Below are positions 1 through 8,666 of a stretch of DNA of 64,000 nucleotides, piece by piece. The translations under genes were made by a program, and so were the position numbers. Location of the stretch: positions 1-64,000 of the forward strand of contig JAFVNW010000002.1 in NCBI GenBank assembly GCA_017506175.1, written 5' to 3'. Source of the DNA: Bacteroidales bacterium. Its GTDB lineage: Bacteria; Bacteroidota; Bacteroidia; Bacteroidales; WCHB1-69. Below the pieces are notes generated by a model, which was not told where the DNA came from, made no database searches, and saw only the letters and a program-made list of their open reading frames with translations. The number at the start of each line of letters is the position of its first letter. The stretch's first letter is position 1.

Positions 1-105
<105 letters not shown>

Positions 106-108
106 CAC

Positions 109-141
109 AGCGGCTCGCATTTCTGCGAGCCGCTTTTTTTT
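109..141 (+). terminator. Rho-independent terminator of the rRNA operon
   Basis: A perfect 11-bp stem (AGCGGCTCGCA at 109-119 with TGCGAGCCGCT at 124-134), a 4-base loop and a run of eight T end the transcript just after the 5S gene. Confidence 0.9.
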
Positions 142-326
142 GTCGACCGGATTGCCCTTGATTCTGTCCCTGTCCTTGCCGCCGTGTCCCGCATCCCCCT
201 CGCCCCCGGCCCCGCAAGGTCGGCAAATGCGAGGCCGGGTCGCTTCCTCTCCCCAGGACGTAGGGGAATGCTTGCGACCATGTGGACGCCCCGGCAATGG
301 GTCCGGCTTATCCGTCCCCTGAAATC

Positions 327-767
327 CTATTTGTCGAGGAAGTTGAGGAAATCCACAAAGTCCTCGTTGAAGATGTCGGAGAGGGTGTATCCGAAATGGG
401 ACCAGATAGCGGCCACGATGAAAAGCACCAGCGCCGACAGGACGGCACCTGTGATGGCGAAGGCCTTGCGATAGCCCTTGCGGAAAAGGCCCACCAGCGA
501 GAAGGTGAGGCCGAGGACACCAAGGATGAAACGTACGAACGGCGCCCAGAACAGCACGACGCCAATCACACCCAGCACGAAACCTGTGCCTCCCAACATG
601 TTCCGTCTGAGAGGTTGCGGCGGAAAAGGAGGGGCTTGCGCCTGCCTCTGATAAGGCTGTTGGTATGGCTGTTGTTGAGCTCGCTCCTGGGCGGGCATCT
701 CAGGGGTTGACTGGGTGGCTTCGCCCCGCACCTCTTGGTTTTGATTGAGTTTCTCTTCCATAATCAT
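327..767 (-). CDS. Small membrane protein, DUF4190-like (hypothetical)
   Basis: A 146-residue protein with a Gln/Pro-rich, disordered N-terminal third (about residues 5-55) and two hydrophobic membrane segments (about 58-92 and 102-120), then an acidic tail. The Gly-rich first helix followed by a short basic loop and a second helix resembles DUF4190-type small membrane proteins; the function is not known. ATG codons at residues 1 and 3 are both possible starts. A TAnnTTTG box lies upstream on the same strand, so it is probably its own unit. The 142-326 stretch between it and the 5S terminator shows no gene. Confidence 0.7.
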   Translation of the reverse strand: MIMEEKLNQNQEVRGEATQSTPEMPAQERAQQQPYQQPYQRQAQAPPFPPQPLRRNMLGGTGFVLGVIGVVLFWAPFVRFILGVLGLTFSLVGLFRKGYRKAFAITGAVLSALVLFIVAAIWSHFGYTLSDIFNEDFVDFLNFLDK

Positions 768-824
768 GAATTTTAAGGACGCCCTTGTAACGTTTACGGC
801 ATCCCGTATTATTATTCAGGCCTG

Positions 825-832
825 CAAAATTA
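825..832 (-). promoter_or_regulatory. Bacteroidota minus-7 box (TAATTTTG)
   Basis: Read on the minus strand the site matches TAnnTTTG and lies about 60 bases before the start of the small membrane protein gene. Confidence 0.6.
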
Positions 833-1019
833 TGATTTTTTTCAATAACGGCCTACATCACTATTGCTTTTGAAAGATAAGGGCAATGACCGAAAATTTC
901 AGACCTATACTGTGAGAAAACACCTATTCAATGCGCCCTCCATTTCGCCCTCTCTTTCAGTCGGGAACGGACTCCCTAACCAATCCCTGTCAAACTATTA
1001 ACTATCCACCCATCTCTTG

Positions 1020-2129
1020 CTATCGCAACAATTGGGGATTGTTGGTGGGGTATTCTCGTAATGTGAACTTGTTGAATTGGTTCACTGACACCGCCCCTCC
1101 TTGCTCCACTTCCAAGGGCTCAAGTCTCAAAAACTCTATTGCATTTCCCGATGTGCGGGAGTCGGCGCCGTACGAGGAATGAAGGATGTACGAGAGGTAG
1201 AAGAGATTCTTGGCCATATACTCATCCAAATAATACTCCTTGCGAACTTGGTACTGATTGTTCCAATTGGCCTCCTCATTGAGTACAATCGGTTGGTTGT
1301 TGATGAGCCGCTCACGCACCTCAAAGATGCTGAGCATCTGCTGGTTATCATCCATCACGTAGGCCTCGTTGGTGGGGTCGATCCACAGCCATTTGCCCAA
1401 TTGCGCGGAATAGACTTCGTTGATGACATGGCAATCGTCGTAGTAATTTCTTGGCATGCAAGTGACCACACGCGAGCGGATGCCCAATGCCAAGTAGCAT
1501 TCGTTGGCAAAGAGTGCCAAACCGCGGCAGTTTACCCCTCTCTTTTGGGCATATTTGGCAATTGTCGCCGCATTCCTCTCTGTTGGGGGCAAACCGGCAC
1601 TGCCATTATGTCGGATTGTATGATGCACCCAATGCAGCACATTCAGTATCCGGGTCACCTCATCTCCCGTACCGGCCACAGAATCCAAGTTGTACTTCAG
1701 CCGCAGCGACTGCAACTCGGGGGCATCGGCCGACTGGTAGGTGAACGCCGGGATGTCGCGCTGCTGCGAAAAGTCGAAAGTTTTGCCTTCACGCAACGTG
1801 TCTATGTAGTACGGAAACGCGACAAAATCCACAAAGCTGACTCTTTTTTTTCGGATGACGACCAATCTTGTGCATGGGGAATTGTTGTACTCGTATCTGA
1901 ATTGAGCAGTGTCAATATCCGTGCAATAGATGAATGTTTTCCCGTCATCCCACTTCCTGCAGGGGACCTCGTCGTGATGGATGTTGCGAGAGAACCAGAA
2001 ATCTCCATCGGCATATAGTGTGCAACGATCCTTGTTGGCATAGACTGTATCTATCATGACAAACTGTTGCGCGAAGGCTGTGCATGTACTTATAAAAAGT
2101 ACGGCCAATAGTATAACTTGTTTTCTCAT
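1020..2129 (-). CDS. Exported transglutaminase-like protein
   Basis: I place the start at the ATG at 2129, giving 369 residues that begin with a clear signal peptide (MRKQVILLAVLFISTCTAFA); an ORF extension to 2219 would run into the promoter box at 2217-2224. The middle holds the transglutaminase-like Cys-His-Asp set: Cys in GVNCRG, His in DDCHVINEVY and Asp in WIDPTN. The family includes cysteine proteases and peptidoglycan- or protein-crosslinking enzymes, so an action outside the cytoplasm on a peptide substrate is likely, but the substrate cannot be told. Stands alone and is divergent from the next gene. Confidence 0.82.
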   Translation of the reverse strand: MRKQVILLAVLFISTCTAFAQQFVMIDTVYANKDRCTLYADGDFWFSRNIHHDEVPCRKWDDGKTFIYCTDIDTAQFRYEYNNSPCTRLVVIRKKRVSFVDFVAFPYYIDTLREGKTFDFSQQRDIPAFTYQSADAPELQSLRLKYNLDSVAGTGDEVTRILNVLHWVHHTIRHNGSAGLPPTERNAATIAKYAQKRGVNCRGLALFANECYLALGIRSRVVTCMPRNYYDDCHVINEVYSAQLGKWLWIDPTNEAYVMDDNQQMLSIFEVRERLINNQPIVLNEEANWNNQYQVRKEYYLDEYMAKNLFYLSYILHSSYGADSRTSGNAIEFLRLEPLEVEQGGAVSVNQFNKFTLREYPTNNPQLLR

Positions 2130-2216
2130 AAGCGAAAAGATTTGATGAAATGATTGGGTTTTTGATTTTAACTCTTTTGCCAATCTGGACTTTTCGAAGC
2201 AGAAAAGTTGACGCTG

Positions 2217-2224
2217 CAAAGGTA
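2217..2224 (-). promoter_or_regulatory. Minus-7 box (TACCTTTG) of the transglutaminase gene
   Basis: TACCTTTG followed by GCAGC on the minus strand, about 88 bases before the chosen ATG at 2129. Its position argues against the longer start at 2219. Confidence 0.6.
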
Positions 2225-2311
2225 CGCATTATTATTTTATATCAAACAGATTAGTGATGCTTTTTATGGTCTTTGGTTCGCTTTATGTTGGTAGAAATCA
2301 ATGTTTTTTCG

Positions 2312-2319
2312 TAATTTTG
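2312..2319 (+). promoter_or_regulatory. Minus-7 box (TAATTTTG) of the FMN/polyferredoxin gene
   Basis: TAATTTTG on the plus strand about 54 bases before the ATG at 2373, with a TTG 21 bases upstream that could be the minus-33 element. Confidence 0.6.
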
Positions 2320-2372
2320 CGCTTCCTTAAAAGATGGATGTTTTTTTATTATAATCATTTAATATCAACAAT

Positions 2373-3983
2373 ATGGAAGATGAAAAACAGAAAGGTGGAC
2401 TTCACATTGCGGGATGGCGCCAGTGGCTGATGTTCCTGCTCTGCCTGCTTATGATGGCTGTCGCCGCCTTGGTCCGCGATGGAAAACTCTTCGGCCACGA
2501 GTTTGCGTGGTTTAGCCTGAGAGGAGGAGTGGCAACGGTTTCAGCAGCCCCTTCTTCTCTTTATTATACTGATAAAACCTCAAGTCCCAGTGATACGGTC
2601 GTAATCAATACCAAGATATTGGGCAAGGACATACAAGGTTTCAATGGACCGGTGCCCTTGGAGGTCACGATTGTTGATGGTAAGGTGGTGAATGTGCGTG
2701 CCCTGCCTAACGAAGAGACTCCCGACTTTTTCCATCGTGCCTTCAATGAACTACGTACAAAGTGGAACGGGCTAACGGTGTCGCAAGCCTCCAACCTGAA
2801 GGTGGATGCAGTTAGCGGTGCAACTTACTCCTCCAACGCCATCATCCAGAATGTACAACTCGCTCTGAAAAATTACAAGCCGCTTCCTGTCAAAGCGCCG
2901 CAGACGCCGCAAACTGGTTCTGCCACATTGTCCGCCCCACAATCCGCCAAAACAGTTCCAGCCCAGTCAGTGCCGGATTCTTCCTCCACTTTCGATTTTC
3001 ACCATCAGCCCGCGCCCTCCGCGCCCAAAAGCCCCGCTGTTTCGGTCGCCACCTCGCGCAGGTCGGGCGATACGCTGATTGTAAACACGACTGTTTTAGG
3101 CAAGGAGATTCAAGGCTATAACGGCCCCACCCCGGTAGAGGTCTTGATCGTTGATGGCAAAGTAGTGGAGGTGCGTGCGCTGGAGAATGCGGAAACGCCC
3201 AGTTTTTTCAACCGCGCCTTTGGCGAGTTGAGGACGAAGTGGAACGGCAAGACGGTTTCGGAAGCTTCCCGCCTGAAGGTGGATGCGGTTTCCGGTGCCA
3301 CCTATTCATCCAACGCCATCATCCAAAATGTACAGGCAGCGTTGTGTCATGCACAGTCGGCTGATGCCGCACCCGTGCAGCAAAAGGGCTCCTTTTTCAC
3401 ACTGAAATTCATTGTTGGACTGTTGGTGGTGCTGTCGGCCTCCATTCTGCCACTCTTTATAAAGAACAAAACGTACCAGATTGTTCAGATGGTGCTTAAC
3501 GTGCTGGTATTAGGTTTCTGGTGCGGGCTGTTCGTCTCGTACACCTCCATACTCACCTTTCTGTCAAGCGGTTTCAGCTGGGCTTATTTCGTGATTATCC
3601 TAATGATTCTGGTTGCGTTCATCTATCCGTTGTTTGGCAAGAAGCAGTTTTATTGCGCACACGTCTGCCCTTTCGGCGCGTTGCAGCAATTGATGGGGCA
3701 TTGTTCGAAAAAGAAGATTGGAATAAGTGTGAAGCTGGTCAAGGTGTTGAATTGGTTCCGCCGGATTTTGTGGGCAGTACTGATGGTATGCTTGTGGACG
3801 GGCGTCTTTTTCGAGTGGATGGATTACGAGCTGTTCACGGCGTTTCTGTTTCAGACCGCTTCGCCTGTCGTCATCGGGTGCGCTGTTGCAGTTGCGTTAC
3901 TCGCGATCTTCATTCCGCGTCCCTATTGTCGTTTTGTCTGCCCCACTGGTACGCTGATTAAAGTATCGGAAATGAGCATGTGA
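2373..3983 (+). CDS. Membrane polyferredoxin with two FMN-binding domains (NosR/NapH-like)
   Basis: A 536-residue membrane redox protein. Order: one N-terminal membrane helix (about 16-33), FMN-binding domain 1 (about 65-167), a Pro/Ser/Ala-rich linker, FMN-binding domain 2 (about 232-325), several helices (about 342-440), then two iron-sulfur motifs of CxxxCP type (CAHVCPFG and CRFVCPTG) separated by two more helices. Both FMN domains carry DAVSGATYSS, the motif whose Thr is flavinylated by ApbE in this family. The two domains are close copies of each other, so an internal duplication is evident. The expected role is electron transfer between membrane and outer face. The gene is followed by an exported flavoenzyme, a plausible partner. 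No apbE is seen in the window. Confidence 0.85.
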   Translation: MEDEKQKGGLHIAGWRQWLMFLLCLLMMAVAALVRDGKLFGHEFAWFSLRGGVATVSAAPSSLYYTDKTSSPSDTVVINTKILGKDIQGFNGPVPLEVTIVDGKVVNVRALPNEETPDFFHRAFNELRTKWNGLTVSQASNLKVDAVSGATYSSNAIIQNVQLALKNYKPLPVKAPQTPQTGSATLSAPQSAKTVPAQSVPDSSSTFDFHHQPAPSAPKSPAVSVATSRRSGDTLIVNTTVLGKEIQGYNGPTPVEVLIVDGKVVEVRALENAETPSFFNRAFGELRTKWNGKTVSEASRLKVDAVSGATYSSNAIIQNVQAALCHAQSADAAPVQQKGSFFTLKFIVGLLVVLSASILPLFIKNKTYQIVQMVLNVLVLGFWCGLFVSYTSILTFLSSGFSWAYFVIILMILVAFIYPLFGKKQFYCAHVCPFGALQQLMGHCSKKKIGISVKLVKVLNWFRRILWAVLMVCLWTGVFFEWMDYELFTAFLFQTASPVVIGCAVAVALLAIFIPRPYCRFVCPTGTLIKVSEMSM

Positions 3984-4310
3984 CAGGGGCTGCGGCAGGG
4001 ATTGCAGCCGGCATTGCGTGCGGCGCTGACGCGGAGGGCGCTTGGACGCAAAGAGCGACCGAAGGAAGCTCCTTTGCGGCTTAGCGCCCAAGGAAGCGCA
4101 AGCGCAATATAGGCGGAAAGCCCGACGGCGACGTTTTGCGAAGAGGGGATGAAGATGAACAGTTGAGATGCGACATGCCGTGCCTCTACGCCCGAAATCC
4201 AAGGAGCCGTGCCGCCCGAATCGTAGAGTGAAAATCTTAATCATTCTATAATAGGGCCGCGTTTTATACGTTAAATATAACTTTCACATATTAACTAATA
4301 AAACATTAAA
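3984..4310. other. GC-rich intergenic stretch with two nested stem-loops
   Basis: No convincing gene. Directly after the stop codon, GGCTGC/GCAGCC (about 3986-4007) can form a hairpin. Next is a nested structure: GGGCGCT (4036-4042) pairs with AGCGCCC (4083-4089), and inside it CGCAAAG (4047-4053) pairs with CTTTGCG (4072-4078). Further on CTCTACG (4194-4200) pairs with CGTAGAG (4222-4228). The segment is richer in G and C than its surroundings and ends in AT-rich DNA from about 4240. It could be a structured RNA, a decayed repeat element or a processing signal. Confidence 0.5.
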
Positions 4311-5522
4311 ATGAAAGAAACCAGTATTTTATCTTTTGTTTTGGCCGTTGCACTTGTTGCGATTTCCATCGGTTCGATGTTTGGCCAAGGCAATGTTAAG
4401 CAAGAGTCAAATCAAAATTCAACAATTATGGAAGAAAGCGTGTACAATAATATTATGACGCGTGCATCGGTGCGCAAGTATCAGGACAAGGCGGTGGAGA
4501 GCGAGAAAATAGAGAAGCTGCTTCGCGCCGGCATGGCGGCTCCGTCGGCGGTGAACAAGCAGCCGTGGCATTTCATCGTAGTTACCGACAAGCAGCAGCT
4601 GAAAAACATCGCCGCTATTGCACCCAACGCGGGGATGGCGGCTCACGCGCCGCTGGTGATTGTTGTGTGTGGCAATATGGATAAAGCCTTGCCTGGCGAA
4701 GCCCGTGGATTCTGGATTCAGGACGCCTCCGCCGCCACCGAGAACATACTCCTTGCCGCCCACGCGATGGGTTTGGGTGCTGTGTGGACCGGCACCTATC
4801 CCAGCGAACAACGCTGCGCCGCATACGCCAAGCTGCTCAACCTGCCCGACAATATCGTTCCGCTCTGTTCTATCGTAATTGGTTATCCTGCTGAAAAACC
4901 GAATGTAAAGGACAAATGGAAGCCCGAAAACATCTCCTACAACACCTTTGGCGGCAAAGCTGGTGCCGATGTGCAAATCGCTCCCGTAACTGTTCCTGAG
5001 AAGAGTTTCAAGGAGATTGACATCACCAAGGAGTTCCGTGAAAACGGCTTCACTTTCTTCCACGGCAATGGCACGAACGGCATTTTGCTGGCAGCCGGCG
5101 ACCGGAATGCATCCAATGCGATGACTATCGGTTGGGGTGCCATCGGAACGCTCTGGCAGCAGGACATGGTTTCGGTTTATGTGGCCGAGAAACGCTATAC
5201 CAAAGGGTTTATGGACAAAGGGAACTACTTCACTATCATGACATTCCCGAAGGAATACGGGAATGTACTTGACTATATGGGGTCGCACTCGGGCCGCGAC
5301 GGCGACAAGGCGAAGGCGTTGGGATTGCATACCCTTTACACCGAGAATGGCACGCCCTACTACGAGGAGGCGGACATGGTGATTGAATGCGAAATCATGT
5401 ACGCTGCGCCGTTTGACAAGGCCGCGTTCAAGGAAGCTCCGGCCAAGTTCTACTCCAAATCGACCTCCGGCGTTCATTCCCAGTATGTAGGCAAGGTGGT
5501 GAAAGCGATGAAGAAGCAGTAA
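4311..5522 (+). CDS. Exported nitroreductase / flavin-reductase fusion
   Basis: A 403-residue two-domain flavoprotein. A hydrophobic N-terminus (residues 5-26, ending SMFGQ) looks like a signal peptide. Residues about 44-206 are a nitroreductase domain (TRASVRKYQ, APSAVNKQPWHF, LGAVWTG). Residues about 233-403 resemble flavin reductase / flavoredoxin domains (NAMTIGWG, then VYVAEKRYT and FTIMTFP). Nitroreductases use FMN and are normally cytosolic, so export is unusual. A cytosolic start at the internal Met near residue 42 (MEESVYNN) is an alternative. The gene follows the FMN/polyferredoxin gene, which suggests a linked redox function outside the cytoplasm; that link is inference. The substrate is unknown. 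Confidence 0.8.
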   Translation: MKETSILSFVLAVALVAISIGSMFGQGNVKQESNQNSTIMEESVYNNIMTRASVRKYQDKAVESEKIEKLLRAGMAAPSAVNKQPWHFIVVTDKQQLKNIAAIAPNAGMAAHAPLVIVVCGNMDKALPGEARGFWIQDASAATENILLAAHAMGLGAVWTGTYPSEQRCAAYAKLLNLPDNIVPLCSIVIGYPAEKPNVKDKWKPENISYNTFGGKAGADVQIAPVTVPEKSFKEIDITKEFRENGFTFFHGNGTNGILLAAGDRNASNAMTIGWGAIGTLWQQDMVSVYVAEKRYTKGFMDKGNYFTIMTFPKEYGNVLDYMGSHSGRDGDKAKALGLHTLYTENGTPYYEEADMVIECEIMYAAPFDKAAFKEAPAKFYSKSTSGVHSQYVGKVVKAMKKQ

Positions 5523-5548
5523 TGGGTGAATGGTCTATGGTTTAAGTT

Positions 5549-5827
5549 ATGAAAAAATACAAATATCAAACACAGGGAACTTGCAGTCAGGAGATTTTTT
5601 TTGAAGTGGATGAAGAAAACCGATTGCACAATGTTCGTTTTGTCGGTGGATGCGATGGCAATTTGCAGGGCATCGGCCGATTGATTGAAGGAATGAAAAT
5701 GGAGGAGGTAGCGGCGAAATTGGAGGGAATCCGTTGCGGATACAAATCCACCAGCTGTCCCGACCAGTTGGCCACGGCATTGAAAAAGGTGATGGAAATC
5801 CATGGCGATGCAGCAGGTCGTCCGTAA
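5549..5827 (+). CDS. TSCPD domain protein (TIGR03905-like)
   Basis: A 92-residue protein with the typical pattern of small TSCPD proteins: conserved Cys in GTCSQEI, GGCDGN and CGYKSTSCPDQLA near the C-terminus. The same domain occurs at the end of some ribonucleotide reductases, where Cys residues bind metal. Stand-alone members have no settled role. It lies 26 bases after the nitroreductase fusion and may be co-transcribed with it. Confidence 0.85.
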   Translation: MKKYKYQTQGTCSQEIFFEVDEENRLHNVRFVGGCDGNLQGIGRLIEGMKMEEVAAKLEGIRCGYKSTSCPDQLATALKKVMEIHGDAAGRP

Positions 5828-5854
5828 CTCTGCTGCGATGGTCATTCAATATCG

Positions 5855-6511
5855 TTAACCTCTGACGATTTGTCCGTCTTTGATGGTGATTTTGCGGTCC
5901 GACATTTCGGCCAATTCGTTGTTGTGTGTCACCACGATGAAAGTCTGGTGGAACTGGTCGCGGAGGTCGAAGAAGAGTTGATGTAGTTTGCTGGCATTTT
6001 CGGAATCGAGGTTGCCGGAGGGTTCGTCGGCGAGGATGAGTTTGGGGTTGTTGACGAGGGCGCGGGCTACGGCGACACGCTGTTGCTCACCGCCGGAGAG
6101 TTGCGAAGGCTTGTGCGTGAGTCGCTCCTTCAGTTTCAAGAAATCCAGCAGTTCTTCGGCGCGTTTCATCGCTTCCGCTTTGCTTTTGCCGGCAATCATG
6201 GCGGGCAGTGCCACATTTTCCGCGGCGGTAAATTCAGGAAGAAGGTGGTGGAATTGGAACACGAAGCCGATATTCTGGTTGCGGTAGGCCGCCAATTCCT
6301 TGTCAGACAGGGTGTAAAGGTCGGTGCCGTCGATGAGCACCTTGCCTTTGTCGGGTTTGTCAAGCGTGCCGATGAGGTGGAGTAGCGTTGACTTTCCCGC
6401 ACCTGATGCACCCACGATGGAGATGACCGAGCGGTCTGCAATTTCGAGGTTGATGCCTTTCAGTACTTGCAGTGCGCCGTAGTTTTTTTCAAGTCCGTTG
6501 ATTTGAATCAT
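5855..6511 (-). CDS. lolD: ABC transporter ATP-binding protein, LolD/MacB type
   Basis: A 218-residue ATPase with Walker A GASGAGKS (about 34-41), signature LSGGEQQR, Walker [12 protein letters not shown] and the switch His in VVTHN. The EPSGNLD form and the length fit the LolD/FtsE/MacB group, which work with FtsX-type permeases, in LolD's case to release lipoproteins from the inner membrane. No permease gene is next to it, so it would act with a partner encoded elsewhere. It converges with the TSCPD gene. Confidence 0.85.
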   Translation of the reverse strand: MIQINGLEKNYGALQVLKGINLEIADRSVISIVGASGAGKSTLLHLIGTLDKPDKGKVLIDGTDLYTLSDKELAAYRNQNIGFVFQFHHLLPEFTAAENVALPAMIAGKSKAEAMKRAEELLDFLKLKERLTHKPSQLSGGEQQRVAVARALVNNPKLILADEPSGNLDSENASKLHQLFFDLRDQFHQTFIVVTHNNELAEMSDRKITIKDGQIVRG

Positions 6512-6539
6512 CGAATTCCTTTATTAAAAAATAATGTTG

Positions 6540-6547
6540 CAAAAATA
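6540..6547 (-). promoter_or_regulatory. Minus-7 box (TATTTTTG) of lolD
   Basis: TATTTTTG on the minus strand, about 30 bases before the lolD ATG. Confidence 0.6.
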
Positions 6548-6617
6548 CGGATAAAATGATAATTGAGGAAGGGAATTGAAATTTTTCATTGGTTGATGTT
6601 TGTGTTGCAAAATAATG

Positions 6618-6625
6618 TATCTTTG
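6618..6625 (+). promoter_or_regulatory. Minus-7 box (TATCTTTG) of the antitoxin-toxin pair
   Basis: TATCTTTGCAGTC lies 18 bases before the antitoxin ATG at 6644. The same 16-base block (ATGTATCTTTGCAGTC) recurs at 7695-7710 before the Rpn-type gene. Confidence 0.65.
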
Positions 6626-6643
6626 CAGTCAAAATAATTGACT

Positions 6644-6931
6644 ATGTCTGCATATACCATTCGAATCGATAGCGAAACAAAAAACCAATTTGACTTGCTA
6701 TGCGAACGCCTTGGCTTAAGCGTATCAACTGCTGTCAACTTGTTCATTCGCAAATCCATACGCGAACAAGCCATCCCCTTCAGGATTGACTTAAACTCTT
6801 CCCATCAAATTGTTGAAGAAGCCCAACAAGCCATTGAGGAGATGAGAGCCTCCAGTAAGAAACGCGGTCTCTCGGACATGACTTTGGAGGAGATTAATGA
6901 AGAAGTTGCCCTATCACGAAAGAAGAAATAA
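6644..6931 (+). CDS. RelB/DinJ-type antitoxin
   Basis: Begins at the ATG at 6644, 95 residues. The N-terminal half (TIRIDSETKNQFDLLCERLGLSVSTAVNLF, in part) is a ribbon-helix-helix domain of RelB/DinJ type for DNA binding and dimerisation; the C-terminal half, rich in Glu and Lys, would wrap the toxin. Six bases separate its stop from the PIN gene, so the two form an operon under the box at 6618. Such antitoxins normally repress their own promoter. Confidence 0.85.
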   Translation: MSAYTIRIDSETKNQFDLLCERLGLSVSTAVNLFIRKSIREQAIPFRIDLNSSHQIVEEAQQAIEEMRASSKKRGLSDMTLEEINEEVALSRKKK

Positions 6932-6937
6932 CACTCA

Positions 6938-7342
6938 ATGATGAAGTTTTACGTTGTTTTTGACACTAATGTCATAGTATCTGCACTACTCACCTCACAC
7001 CCTGACTCTCCTACCGCTACTTTACTGAACATGGTGTTAGAAGGAACGATAATCCCTTTATACAATGAGCAGATTCTTTCTGAATACTGCGAAGTGTTGA
7101 GTAGACCTAAGTTCAAGTTCACTCATAATCAAATCCAGCGAGTCTTGGCTTTAATCCGTTTAGGTATCAGTTTGGAGCGAACCCCTTCGGACTTTGACTT
7201 TCAAGACTTGGATGATGCCGTTTTTTACGAAGTGGCTCTTTCTAAAGAGGATTCATATTTAGTTACTGGGAACTTGAAACACTTTCCACAAGTAGATAAA
7301 GTGGTTCTGCCCGCAGAAATGTTGGCGCTTATACTTTCTTGA
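6938..7342 (+). CDS. PIN-domain toxin, putative ribonuclease
   Basis: A 134-residue PIN protein of the putative-toxin family: first acidic residue in VFDTNVIVSAL, then a conserved Glu in LSEYCEVL, Asp pair in DLDDAVF and TGN before the last strand. These residues coordinate the metal used to cut RNA. The start may be the first or second ATG (6938 or 6941). Pairing with the RelB/DinJ-type gene just upstream indicates a type II toxin-antitoxin module; the RNA target is unknown. Confidence 0.85.
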   Translation: MMKFYVVFDTNVIVSALLTSHPDSPTATLLNMVLEGTIIPLYNEQILSEYCEVLSRPKFKFTHNQIQRVLALIRLGISLERTPSDFDFQDLDDAVFYEVALSKEDSYLVTGNLKHFPQVDKVVLPAEMLALILS

Positions 7343-7747
7343 CGTGGCTACGCTTCATTTACCATTTTCATGAAACATTAATATGTATATGCGTGAAATT
7401 TGCGCCACGCATTTTGGGGTAGAAATATGTATGTGAAATTTCTTATCATACTTCAGTTTAATTTTGTATTTTGACGTCGTTGTTCCTTAAATAGTAGGCA
7501 ACAATAAGAAAGCGCATTTTCGCTTTATTCCGTAACGTGAAACTCGACACTTCACTGAAGCTATATTGGAATAAAAAGAAGATGAGCGATTCTTGCACTT
7601 TTTTGATTGAAAAATGCAGATTTGGGGGATGAATCTTCCAAAATGACACCCATCTCTATGCCAAAGTTGAAGAGTGGTTTTGTATCGAATTTTGATGTAT
7701 CTTTGCAGTCGACTATTTTCACTAATTATTAACTAAAATCACTCATT
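7343..7747. other. Gene-free AT-rich stretch
   Basis: No credible gene. It holds two small hairpins (GCGTG/CACGC near 7394-7414; AAAGCG/CGCTTT near 7511-7527, possibly the end of the toxin transcript), an imperfect direct repeat of ATATGTATATGCGTGAAATTT-like sequence, and the promoter of the next gene. Confidence 0.5.
7698..7705 (+). promoter_or_regulatory. Minus-7 box (TATCTTTG) of the Rpn-type gene
   Basis: TATCTTTGCAGTC about 43 bases before the ATG at 7748, identical over 16 bases to the box before the toxin-antitoxin pair. Confidence 0.65.
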
Positions 7748-8644
7748 ATGAAGAATGAACCCAACCACCACGTCAACCTGCTGACCGACTTCGGTTTCAA
7801 GCGTTTCTTCGGTACTGAACCGTACAAGAACAACCTTCTCCATTTCCTTAACACCTTCCTTGGTTCTTACATTGGCACCATTACCGACATCACGTACCAG
7901 CCCACTGAGCAGTTGGGTTTCCGGCCAACTGAGAAGAGGGTGGTGCTGGATGTGCTCTGCACCACGCAGAATGACGACCAGGTCATTGTGGAGATGCAGA
8001 AGACCAGCCAGGAGTTTTTGAGGAACCGGATTGTGGCCTACTCGTCGCGGTTGATCAGCAACTCGCTGAAGGTGGGAGACCGCAAGTACAACTTCCCGCC
8101 TGTAATCTCCATCTTGTTAGCTGATTTCAGCATTCCCGAACTGGTGAATCGTGAGGAGTTTATGCAGCGAGTGACGCTCAAAGATGAGCGGAACAATATT
8201 TTTTCTGACAAGATGTCGTTTGTTTTGATAGATTTGAGTAAATTTGCCGCGCAAATGCAGTTCGACCAGCTGTTGGATGATAGGGAGCGATGGTGCTACT
8301 CCATCCACAACATGAACAAGATGGCGGAGGGTGAGATCCCGAAGAAGTTTGGTATCTTCCACAAGCTGTACGAGGATTGCCGATTAACAAAACTGAGCAC
8401 TATGGAAAAGCAAGAGTATGAGAAGAGCGTACTGGAGTACGAGGATGTGAAGGACGCGATGGACTACCATCACCGCTTGGGCGTTGAAGAAGGCTTCCAA
8501 AAGGGGTTGGAGGAAGGTAGAGAGGAAGGTAGAGAGGCTCTTCTCATAGCCGCCCGTAAATTATTGGAATTAGGTGTCTCTATTTCAGATGTTACCCAAG
8601 CCATTGGTTTGAGTGAGCAACAGGTGAGGGAGCTGAAAGGGTGA
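7748..8644 (+). CDS. Rpn-family PD-(D/E)XK nuclease / putative transposase
   Basis: A 298-residue protein. It opens with LLTDFGFKRFFG, the signature of Rpn / PD-(D/E)XK nuclease family transposases, and carries the catalytic strand set VLDVLCT and VIVEMQK (Asp, then Glu-x-Gln). The last third has an Arg/Glu-rich repeat (EEGREEGRE) and ends in a helix-turn-helix-like element (DVTQAIGLSEQQV). Rpn proteins promote RecA-independent recombination in Escherichia coli; in Bacteroidota they occur in many copies and their role is unclear. It has its own promoter and terminator, and no inverted repeats flank it that I can see. Confidence 0.85.
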   Translation: MKNEPNHHVNLLTDFGFKRFFGTEPYKNNLLHFLNTFLGSYIGTITDITYQPTEQLGFRPTEKRVVLDVLCTTQNDDQVIVEMQKTSQEFLRNRIVAYSSRLISNSLKVGDRKYNFPPVISILLADFSIPELVNREEFMQRVTLKDERNNIFSDKMSFVLIDLSKFAAQMQFDQLLDDRERWCYSIHNMNKMAEGEIPKKFGIFHKLYEDCRLTKLSTMEKQEYEKSVLEYEDVKDAMDYHHRLGVEEGFQKGLEEGREEGREALLIAARKLLELGVSISDVTQAIGLSEQQVRELKG

Positions 8645-8666
8645 TCTTGTCCTTACTTCACCAAAA

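Noticed and set aside
3897-4244. A minus-strand ORF of 115 codons over the GC-rich gap
   Set aside because: It overlaps the end of the polyferredoxin gene, has Arg-rich low-quality composition, and the palindromes explain the sequence better.
7458-7649. A 63-codon minus-strand ORF in the gap before the Rpn-type gene
   Set aside because: No promoter, no recognisable family, and composition like the surrounding AT-rich DNA.
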